Shown here piece after piece: positions 51,332-58,556 of a stretch of DNA of 64,000 nt. Origin of the DNA: a bacterium UBP14_UBA6098. Its GTDB lineage: Bacteria > UBP14 > UBA6098. Below the pieces are notes generated by a model. That model was not told where the DNA came from. It saw only the letters and a list, made by a program, of their open reading frames with translations, and did not search any database. Position 1 is the stretch's first letter; each line of letters begins with the position of its first letter. The stretch is from NCBI GenBank assembly GCA_002428525.1, contig DIWU01000015.1:73708-137707 (forward strand), given 5' to 3'. The translations under genes and the position numbers were made by a program.

Positions 51332-52069
51332 CTATTTTTTTCTCGTTCCTTCGGGAGTCGGTATAGGACTGATAAGAGCTATCCTCTGGAACTTGATTAA
51401 GGTGCCGCTGTCGAGGAAGACGACATTGCCGTCATTGGCGAGGACCTCCTCGATTATGGCATCGACCGCATCGTCGATTACTTCGGTAACATCGACATGC
51501 TTGGAAATCAAAAGGGAATTCTCGCTACGGCGGATAGTGCCCTTGACATGATAATCCTCTTCAACGAGCAAGATCCCGCCTTTTTCGGTTACTGCAGACT
51601 GCACTACATCCTCAAGCCCCACCGCGATTTTCCTCTTCTCGATGTTTGCCTCCAAATTGTGCATGGCGCTTTTCTCACTACCGGCCATCGCCTTTTTGAT
51701 TATAGGCCATGCGATTTGTCCCAGATTGCTTGAACTCGTATCTGAGAAATCTCCTACTGCATGGCCGACAATTATATCGTTATGGGTTGAGACGTCTTCG
51801 AAGATGGATAGGCTCCTCTTCTCGCCGACAACCACGAGCATTAGCGGATCCTGTTCGTAATATCGGCTGAAATGCTGATCCGTCTTGCGGGAAAAATCCC
51901 TTAATAGCCTTTCTTTGTCAGAGGGTTTAGCTTGAGATAGTTCATCAATCTTCGATTCAAAAGGAAAACCGGTGTTAAAAATCTCGATGAGGTTATCTCG
52001 AAATCCCTCATAGAGCTTGCTTCGTCGTTCTGTCAAAGACATGACATAATAGTGAATACTTAATTTCAT
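51332..52069 (-). CDS. BaeRF-like protein (bacterial archaeo-eukaryotic release factor family), short form
   Basis: The 245-residue protein begins MKLSIHYYVMSLTERRSKLYEG, a sequence usually found well inside BaeRF-type proteins. It continues with eRF1-domain-2-like and L7Ae-like segments: MLVVVGEKRSLSIFEDVSTH, then GGILLVEEDYHVKG and GNVVFLDSGTLIKFQRIALI. The usual N-terminal domain of about 100 residues is missing, and no in-frame extension upstream is apparent. A role in ribosome-related stress is proposed for the family only on fold grounds. It is the first gene of the island. Confidence 0.5.
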   Translation of the reverse strand: MKLSIHYYVMSLTERRSKLYEGFRDNLIEIFNTGFPFESKIDELSQAKPSDKERLLRDFSRKTDQHFSRYYEQDPLMLVVVGEKRSLSIFEDVSTHNDIIVGHAVGDFSDTSSSNLGQIAWPIIKKAMAGSEKSAMHNLEANIEKRKIAVGLEDVVQSAVTEKGGILLVEEDYHVKGTIRRSENSLLISKHVDVTEVIDDAVDAIIEEVLANDGNVVFLDSGTLIKFQRIALISPIPTPEGTRKK

Positions 52070-52360
52070 AATTCATCTCGTTTCAGTGAGAATTTTATTT
52101 CATGAGGCGATTTATTTTCAATTAACGAAAGCATTCCTGTCGCAAATTGAAGATAAGGAATCCCCTGTTTATAACAATCCCCCTGTAGGATGAAAAATGG
52201 AGTAGGCCTTTAGGATGAGAGTCAGTAGTCCTTAGGGTTTAATTGACAGACTTAGCCGGCTCAAACCCTATTGCAACAAGGTCGAGAAGTTTTTAAGAAA
52301 AAAATTGAGGAAAGGGAAAACTCGAAAAAGCCCCTAAATGCAAATAGAAATCGAATTAGT
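52070..52360. promoter_or_regulatory. Gene-free gap between the stress island and its neighbouring regulator
   Basis: No frame with a ribosome site is seen in these 291 bases. The A+T-rich part near 52070-52140 should hold the promoter of the island. TAGGATGA occurs twice, at 52186 and 52211, 25 bp apart, and AGGGTTT/AAACCCT arms flank about 20 bp near 52235-52272. These are candidate regulator sites only. Confidence 0.3.
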
Positions 52361-53017
52361 TTATTCGAATCCTTCTTTGCGCGCGAATGTGGCTATCTGA
52401 AGACGCGTGCTGAGGTCTAACTTCTCCAGAATATTATGAACATGGCTTTTCACGGTGTAGGTCGCGATATTGAGGGTTTGGGCGATCTCCTTGTTACCCA
52501 GTCCCTCTGTAATCAATCCGATAACCTCCCGCTCGCGGCTGGTCAATTGGAATGAGTCTTGATTTATGCCCCTGCCACTTTCTATCGCGGCCTCGACGAT
52601 CTGGGTAAAGAGGGATTTAATCATTGGTGGCGGAAGAACCTTTTGTCCTTTATTCACCGCTTGGATGGTCTTAACATAATCCTCTACGGGGGCGTTTTTC
52701 AAGATGAATCCACTGCCCCCCGCCTTGACGAACTCGACAATATCGACATGATCGGGGAGAATATCCATTGCGATAATCTTCGTCGCGGGCAACTCCTCTT
52801 TAATTATTGCCATCAGTTTGAGGCTGTCCACCTTTTCTAACCCGAGATCGAGAAGGACGATTTCGGGCGGTGTTTTGAGGCTTTTAAGATGAAGGATAGC
52901 GTCGCCGTCCTCGGACTTCGCGACAACATCGAAATTCCCCGACTTCATTAAAAAGGCGGCGATGCCTTCCCGAAGAAGGCGATTATCCTCTATCAACAAT
53001 ATTTTAATTTTTGACAT
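52361..53017 (-). CDS. NarL/FixJ-type response regulator
   Basis: A 218-residue two-domain regulator. The receiver has the acidic pair ED (10-11), phospho-acceptor Asp57 in LLDLGL and the Lys of FILKNA. At the position of the conserved Thr/Ser, IIAMDILPDH has Asp. The LuxR-type helix-turn-helix (about 150-210) reads LTSREREVIGLITEGLGNKE and then VKSHVHNILEKL. No partner kinase is encoded nearby. It lies upstream of the stress island on the same strand, so it is a plausible regulator of it; that is inference. Confidence 0.9.
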   Translation of the reverse strand: MSKIKILLIEDNRLLREGIAAFLMKSGNFDVVAKSEDGDAILHLKSLKTPPEIVLLDLGLEKVDSLKLMAIIKEELPATKIIAMDILPDHVDIVEFVKAGGSGFILKNAPVEDYVKTIQAVNKGQKVLPPPMIKSLFTQIVEAAIESGRGINQDSFQLTSREREVIGLITEGLGNKEIAQTLNIATYTVKSHVHNILEKLDLSTRLQIATFARKEGFE

Positions 53018-53229
53018 TAGCCCCCCTGTCTACGTATAGCAACGATTGAGCATAAAAATAAATTTTTCTTAGAAATTTGTCAAGGCTAAATTTTTTCTGT
53101 GAATTCGGCAAGTTGAAAGTGGGGCCTTGGCGGGTTCGGGGGTTTGGCGCAGGGTTGGTGGGTGTAATTCCCTAATTGGGGCGGTTTTGGGGTATTGTGT
53201 TGGTATTCATAAGTTTAGCTCGCCTGCAA

Positions 53230-53480
53230 TTGCATTTTGAGCCGCCGTTTTGCCTCTTTGAGCGGTTGCAATGGCATTTTGATCCGGGTCAAAGTGGCGA
53301 TGTTCTCGGTCAAAACGCCGTTGCATGAGGTCAAAGCGCCGCCGCGGGAGGTCAAAGGGGCAAATCCGCCGGTAAAATCGATTCTGCACGAGGTCGAAGC
53401 CGTTGTTCGTGCGATCGAGCAGGCGTTTCATGCGGTCGAAACGGTATCGAAGCGGCTCAAGAGCGCGCTGTGGGAGGTCA
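53230..53480 (+). repeat. Second 21-bp repeat array (GGTCAA/GGTCGA core)
   Basis: GGTC or a one-base variant recurs exactly every 21 bp at 53287, 53308, 53329, 53350, 53371, 53392, 53413, 53434, 53455 and 53476. TTTGAGC/TTTTGATC marks continue the same phase back to about 53235. Bases between cores are diverged. The array resembles the pair at 1656-1932 in period and core. It lies in a 704-bp gene-free stretch; from 53018 to 53229 I see nothing beyond the expected promoter of the regulator. Confidence 0.85.
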
Positions 53481-53481
53481 T

Positions 53482-53534
53482 GGGGTGCACAGCCGTGCGT
53501 CCCTACGGAATAAAAGGCCGGCGCGAGACCGGCC
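53482..53534. repeat. REP-like palindromes followed by CCTACG
   Basis: GGGGTGCAC-AGCC-GTGCGTCCC (53482-53503, with two G-T pairs) is followed by TACGG. GGCCGG-CGCGAGA-CCGGCC (53516-53534) is followed by CCTACG. Both have the hairpin-plus-(C)CTACG form also seen at 45659. Confidence 0.65.
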
Positions 53535-53580
53535 CCTACGAATTTGAATGCGGCAGGTAATTGGCGATTACATCACGCCA

Positions 53581-53694
53581 TCGTGTAATGCCTATAACCG
53601 ATAACCCATAACCCAGAACCTAAAAAAAAGCGCTTTCCTAAGCGCCCTCGTGTAATGCCTTTTACCCTTTACCTTTTACCCTTTACCCTATTAA
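53581..53694. repeat. Direct repeat TCGTGTAATGCCT and short TAACCC/TTTACCC tandems
   Basis: TCGTGTAATGCCT occurs at 53581-53593 and 53648-53660. The first copy is followed by TAACC-type tandems and the second by four TTTACC(C) units (about 53661-53690). Confidence 0.8.
53622..53645 (-). terminator. Terminator of the minus-strand radical SAM gene
   Basis: On the minus strand GCGCTT-AGGA-AAGCGC is followed by eight Ts. It lies about 77 nt after the stop of the gene at 53722-55203. Confidence 0.8.
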
Positions 53695-53721
53695 TAAATG
53701 CTATGTGAGTCCGATGGGATT

Positions 53722-55203
53722 TTACTCGATCCGCTTCCAAGGGGGATTTTGCGCGGCGAATATCGGCGCGTCGAGGTCGATTCCGGCATTTGAAAAGGCA
53801 GTTTTTATACCAATGCCGTGGGCAATCTCGGAAAGGGTTTCGGACAGATCCGCGCCGCCAATCGACAGAAGGGCGGCTATTCGGCTTTGGCGCGAGTAGT
53901 TGAACTCCATCTTTGCGCGCGTCTTTCCGAGGGCGGACTTCAGCAAGGCGAATTTTCGCTTCAGCTCGTTGTCGGAGACCATCGCCTCCCGCTCGAAGGC
54001 CGTATGCGGTTTCGGTGTGAAGGGATTTACGCTTCCTGAGAGCGAGATCGTCGAGGCGGAAGCTATCTTTTTCACTGCCTCGGCGATCGAGAGCACATCG
54101 GCATCCGTCTCGCCGGGGAGGCCGATTATCCAGTAGAGCTTGAGTTCGTGAAAGCCCATACTCTCGGCGCGAAGAGTGTATTTGGCTATCTCGTCGGGGG
54201 GAATCCATTTGCCGACCCTTCGGCCGAGCACCTCCGAGGCCGTCTCGGGGGCGAAGGTCAGGGCGCGGACACCCGCGTTTGCGAGTTTTGCGAGAATCCC
54301 CTCGTCGATTCGATCGAAACGAATACTCGATGGACTAATCCTTGCACCGAGCGCATCGAAGCCGTCGATGATCTCGCTCAAATAGGGGCTTTCCGCAACA
54401 GCGCTTCCGACGAGGCCGATTCGGGCGGCGTTTTGGCCATGACTGCGATAAACCGAGAGGATTTCATCGGCGGTATAATAGTGAACCGGTCTGTCGAGCC
54501 AGTTGGACGAGCAAAATCCGCAACGAAACGGGCAACCGCGTTCCAGCTCGACGAGGAACATATTCCGAAAATGCCCGAAGCTCGAAAGTATAGGCGTAAA
54601 GGCAGGGCCTTTTCGGATGTCCGGAGAGCGCTGAATTTGAGCGCCGTTGTCAAACTCAGGTATCCAAGCCCCGGGGATTTTCGCGATCTCCTCGAGAACT
54701 CTGCCTTTTTCGGCCAAGCCCATCGGGAATTCTCTCAGAACCTCGGGGCATTCCCTCGCCCACGCCTCGCCACAACCGAGTATCATAGCATCGAAGAATT
54801 TGGCGAATGGAAACGGGTTAAGGGTTATCGCGTCGCCGCCGGCTATTATTAAAGGGCCGTTGGGGCGGTCCTTTGCCGAGAGTGGAATACCGGCCTTAAC
54901 AAGTAATCCGAGAAAATTCAGAATATCGAGCTCGAAGGGCAATGAAAGCGCAATGATCGGGAATTCCCCGAGACCGCGCCCCGATTCGAGAGACTCGGGG
55001 CGTGCGCCCCTATCAGCGAAAACTCGCTCGACAAGCAGGTGCTGTGTTTCGCGCAAGAGCCCGAAAAGCCATTGATAGCCGATATTTGCCATAGCGAGCT
55101 CGTAGCTGTTCGGGAACACCCAAGCCATAAGCTGGCTCCAGCCCATCGGCCGACGGTCGAAGGGGGAAAGCTCCGAGCGCAGATATTCATTGTTCGAGCG
55201 CAT
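53722..55203 (-). CDS. Radical SAM protein (TIGR03960-like N-terminal part)
   Basis: A 493-residue radical SAM enzyme with the cluster motif RGCPFRCGFC (near 228) and a B12-binding-like N-terminal region (about 20-180). The opening segments MGWSQLMAWVFPNSYELAMA and GLLRETQHLLVERVFA match the uncharacterised TIGR03960 type, a family often fused to a TIGR03936 domain; the fusion partner is absent here. The substrate is unknown. The start has no strong ribosome site. It follows dxs by 34 nt on the same strand. Confidence 0.75.
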   Translation of the reverse strand: MRSNNEYLRSELSPFDRRPMGWSQLMAWVFPNSYELAMANIGYQWLFGLLRETQHLLVERVFADRGARPESLESGRGLGEFPIIALSLPFELDILNFLGLLVKAGIPLSAKDRPNGPLIIAGGDAITLNPFPFAKFFDAMILGCGEAWARECPEVLREFPMGLAEKGRVLEEIAKIPGAWIPEFDNGAQIQRSPDIRKGPAFTPILSSFGHFRNMFLVELERGCPFRCGFCSSNWLDRPVHYYTADEILSVYRSHGQNAARIGLVGSAVAESPYLSEIIDGFDALGARISPSSIRFDRIDEGILAKLANAGVRALTFAPETASEVLGRRVGKWIPPDEIAKYTLRAESMGFHELKLYWIIGLPGETDADVLSIAEAVKKIASASTISLSGSVNPFTPKPHTAFEREAMVSDNELKRKFALLKSALGKTRAKMEFNYSRQSRIAALLSIGGADLSETLSEIAHGIGIKTAFSNAGIDLDAPIFAAQNPPWKRIE

Positions 55204-55237
55204 TATGGTTGTAGGACAGGAAAGGCTTTGCTCAAGC

Positions 55238-57139
55238 TCATGATCTGCCGATGAATTCGATTATCGAACGGGATATTCCCTCGGGATCAAGGCCTAATTT
55301 CGATAAAATCTCGTTCCGCGAGCCGTGCTCGATGAAGCGATTCGGGATACCGAGCCGAAGCAACCTGCCCTGCCATCCCCTATCGAGGGCGAGGGCCGCG
55401 ACAGATTCGCCGAAGCCGCCGGCGAGGGCGTTCTCCTCGATAGTCACGATAAGCCGGTGCTTTGCAAATACTTGCTCCAAACAGGCCTCGTCGAGAGGGC
55501 AGAGAAAGCGAGCGTTGATCAATTCCGCCCCGACTTCATTCTTGCGCAAGATTTGGAGTGCCTCGATCGAGGGCTCGACCATACTCCCGAGTGCGAGAAT
55601 AGCGGGGGATTCGCCCTGTTCGACAACCTCCCATGTCCCAATCTCGATCGCTTCAAGGGGCTTTTGAGGTTTCGACGGCGAAACCACGCTTCGAGGGTAT
55701 CGAATGATGAAGGGGCCTTTACCGCAAGAAACCGCGGTGAAAAGCATTCGGCGAAGCTCGTCCGCATCGCTTGGCGCGGCGATTATTAGGTTAGGGATTC
55801 CCTTCAGGAAGCTCAAGTCGAAAGCGCCATGGTGCGTCGGGCCGTCTTCTCCGACAATGCCGGCGCGATCGACCGCGATTACCAGCGGCAACTTTTGAAG
55901 TGCGACGTCGTGGATTATCTGGTCGAGCGAGCGCTGAAGGAAGCTCGAGTAAATCGCTAATACGCAGGGGATTCCCGAAGACGCGAGGCTCGCTCCGAAA
56001 AGGACTGCGTGCCCCTCGGCGATCCCGACATCGAAGAACCTTTTCGGAAATCTTTTATGAAACTCGTAGAGACCGGTTCCGGTCTCCATCGCGGCTGTAA
56101 TCGCGGTGAGTTTATCATAACGCCCCGCAAGCTCGATCATAGTCTCGCCGAAGACGGAAGTATAGGTCTTTTCGTTGGGGTCGTTTGAGGGTTTCTCGCC
56201 GGTGACCGGGTCGAAAGCGCCAATTCCGTGGAACTTGCAGGCATCCGCCTCGGCCGGCTCATAGCCCTTGCCCTTGCGGGTCAAGATATGCAATATCTTC
56301 GGCCCCGGAAGCTCGTCCACTTCGTGGAGTAGCTTGATGAGCGAGTTCATGTCGTGGCCATCGACTGGGCCGTAGTAGTCGAAGCCCAAACTCTCGAACA
56401 GCATCCCCGGTCGAACGGTGATAAATGATTTCACCGAATCCTCGAGCTTTTGGCCGAGATAGCGTAACTGCTCGGTCATCGGGACCTTGTCGGTGAGCTC
56501 CCATATCCCGCTTTTGAGCTTTCTATATCGTTGGGTTGCAATAATTTCTGTTAAATATCGGCTCAGCGCGCCGACATTTCGCGAGATGCTCATTTCGTTA
56601 TCGTTCAGGATGACCAACAGGTTTTTTCCGCTAGCGCCGGCGTTGTTTAGGCCCTCGAAGGCGAGGCCGCCCGAAAGCGCACCGTCGCCGATCACCGCGA
56701 CGACCTTGTAGTCTTCACCCGCTATATCTCTCGCAGTGGCCATCCCCAAAGCCGCGCCGATACTGGTCGAGGCATGGCCGACGCCGAAGCAGTCACACTC
56801 GTTTTCCGAGCGCTTAGGGAAGCCGGAGATTCCACCGAGTTGACGGAGCGTGTTGAAGCGGTCACGTCGTCCGGTGAGGATTTTGTAGGAGTAAGCCTGA
56901 TGACCGACATCCCAGACAATCTTGTCGAAGGGTGGAGAATAAAGCGAAAGAAGGGCAATCGTCAGTTCGACCACGCCCAAAGACGGCGCGAGGTGCCCGC
57001 CTGTCTGCGAGACCGATTCGATGATGAATTCCCTCAGCTCGCGCGCGAGGATTTTTCGCCCGTTTGAGGAAAGCCCCTTGACATCGTCGGGGGAGTCTAT
57101 TCTGCCGAGGAGTGGATATTTTGATTCGTCGAAAGCCAC
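55238..57139 (-). CDS. dxs: 1-deoxy-D-xylulose-5-phosphate synthase
   Basis: DXS joins pyruvate and glyceraldehyde 3-phosphate with thiamine diphosphate in the first step of the MEP isoprenoid pathway. The 633-residue length is standard. Diagnostic segments: SQTGGHLAPSLGVVELTIAL, FGVGHASTSIGAALGMA, AVIGDGALSGGLAFEGLNNA, with DNEMSIS for thiamine diphosphate and magnesium binding, and DRAGIVGEDGPTHHGAFDLS. It starts at GTG 57139, one base after the purB stop, so the two are co-transcribed. Confidence 0.95.
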   Translation of the reverse strand: MAFDESKYPLLGRIDSPDDVKGLSSNGRKILARELREFIIESVSQTGGHLAPSLGVVELTIALLSLYSPPFDKIVWDVGHQAYSYKILTGRRDRFNTLRQLGGISGFPKRSENECDCFGVGHASTSIGAALGMATARDIAGEDYKVVAVIGDGALSGGLAFEGLNNAGASGKNLLVILNDNEMSISRNVGALSRYLTEIIATQRYRKLKSGIWELTDKVPMTEQLRYLGQKLEDSVKSFITVRPGMLFESLGFDYYGPVDGHDMNSLIKLLHEVDELPGPKILHILTRKGKGYEPAEADACKFHGIGAFDPVTGEKPSNDPNEKTYTSVFGETMIELAGRYDKLTAITAAMETGTGLYEFHKRFPKRFFDVGIAEGHAVLFGASLASSGIPCVLAIYSSFLQRSLDQIIHDVALQKLPLVIAVDRAGIVGEDGPTHHGAFDLSFLKGIPNLIIAAPSDADELRRMLFTAVSCGKGPFIIRYPRSVVSPSKPQKPLEAIEIGTWEVVEQGESPAILALGSMVEPSIEALQILRKNEVGAELINARFLCPLDEACLEQVFAKHRLIVTIEENALAGGFGESVAALALDRGWQGRLLRLGIPNRFIEHGSRNEILSKLGLDPEGISRSIIEFIGRS

Positions 57140-57140
57140 A

Positions 57141-58433
57141 CTACCCTAAGACTCGCTTGAAAATATCATCCACGTGGCGGATATAAATATCGAGATCGAA
57201 CATCGCCTCGATCTCCTCGAGCGTGAGATAGCGGCGGATCTCGCCGTCCTTGACAACCTCCTCGCGGAAGCTCTCGCCGCGCTTGAGTGTCGTCATGACC
57301 TTGCCCTGAACCATAGTGTGCGCCTTGTCGCGCGGGACACCGGCATTGACGAGGCGAAGCATCAGCCTCTGCGAATATACCAGTCCCTCGGTGAGGTCGA
57401 TATTCTCGCGCATTTTATCGACATTGACCTGCAGGCCGTCGAGAATCCAATTCAGCTTGCTGAGGATATAATCCACCGCGATACAGGTATCGGGAAGGAT
57501 TACACGTTCGACACTCGAATGAGAAATATCGCGTTCGTGCCAAAGTGTCACATTCTCGAGCGCAGGTATAACCGCGGAGCGAACTAATCTCGCGATACCG
57601 CAAATCTGCTCGGATTTGATCGGGTTCTTCTTGTGCGGCATTGCGGAGGAGCCTTTCTGCTTCTGGGCGAAGGGCTCGGTGACCTCGTTGACCTCGGTTT
57701 TTTGAAGCAAACGAATCTCGGTGGCGATCTTCTCGCAGGAGGCCGCGATCAGGGCAAGCACGAAGACATACTCCGCATGGCGGTCGCGTTGAATTATCTG
57801 ATTGCTTGCGGGAGCCGGAGCGAGATCGAGCTTTTTGAGGGCGATGCGCTCGACCTCGGGGTCGATCTGGGCATAGTTGCCAACCGCGCCGGAGATTTTA
57901 CCGACCTTGGTGCGCTTGCGCAAAGCCTTTATACGGTCGATATGTCGCGTGAATTCGTCATAATAGATGATCAGCTTCAGGCCGAATGTCGTCGGTTCGG
58001 CGTGAACACCGTGAGTTCTGCCGATAATCGGAGTAAACTTGTATTTCTCGGCGAGGCGTCGAATAGTCGCGCGTATCTCGATAGCCTCCTTTTCGATTTC
58101 GTCGAGGGCCTCAGCCATCTGGAGGCTTGTCGCGGTGTCCATAATATCGCTCGAGGTCAATCCCATATGGATGAAGCGGGAATCCTTGCCGATCCGCTCT
58201 TGAAGGACATTTAGGAAAGCGACGACCTCATGGTGGGTTTCCTCTTCCTTCTTCCAAATGGACTCGAGGTCAAAACCGGCTAACTCCTTGATCTTGGCCA
58301 TAGATTTTTGGGGGATAACGCCCAAGTCGGTTTGCGCCTCGCAGACCGCCAGCTCGACATCGAGCCATTTTTTAAAGCGGTTCTGGTCGCTCCATATCTC
58401 GGTCATCTTTTCGCGGCTATATCTCGGTATCAT
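57141..58433 (-). CDS. purB: Adenylosuccinate lyase
   Basis: PurB cleaves SAICAR and adenylosuccinate in purine synthesis. The 430-residue protein has the fumarase/aspartase superfamily signature GSSAMPHKKNPIKSEQ and the segments TSSDIMDTATSLQM and GRTHGVHAEPTTFGLK, with HSSVERVILPD. AAAGGAG precedes the ATG, and an extended -10 box lies about 30 nt upstream. It is co-directional with dxs. Confidence 0.95.
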   Translation of the reverse strand: MIPRYSREKMTEIWSDQNRFKKWLDVELAVCEAQTDLGVIPQKSMAKIKELAGFDLESIWKKEEETHHEVVAFLNVLQERIGKDSRFIHMGLTSSDIMDTATSLQMAEALDEIEKEAIEIRATIRRLAEKYKFTPIIGRTHGVHAEPTTFGLKLIIYYDEFTRHIDRIKALRKRTKVGKISGAVGNYAQIDPEVERIALKKLDLAPAPASNQIIQRDRHAEYVFVLALIAASCEKIATEIRLLQKTEVNEVTEPFAQKQKGSSAMPHKKNPIKSEQICGIARLVRSAVIPALENVTLWHERDISHSSVERVILPDTCIAVDYILSKLNWILDGLQVNVDKMRENIDLTEGLVYSQRLMLRLVNAGVPRDKAHTMVQGKVMTTLKRGESFREEVVKDGEIRRYLTLEEIEAMFDLDIYIRHVDDIFKRVLG

Positions 58434-58463
58434 TTAGGCTCCTTTTTTTTTCAATAAAAGGAA

Positions 58464-58472
58464 ATTATAGCA
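58464..58472 (-). promoter_or_regulatory. Extended -10 promoter element for purB
   Basis: On the minus strand TGCTATAAT (TATAAT at 58464-58469) lies 31 bases before the purB ATG; the TG before the hexamer marks an extended -10 box. Confidence 0.55.
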
Positions 58473-58556
58473 TAAATCATGCCTTATAATGGCGTATTAA
58501 CAAGTTTTGGAAACTAAATATAAAATGTCCTCAACTCGAAGTCGCTCGAAAAGAAC

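Noticed and set aside
53207..53560. Frames with heptad patterns over the second 21-bp array
   Set aside because: Same period effect; frames on both strands are equally open and the start codons lack ribosome sites.
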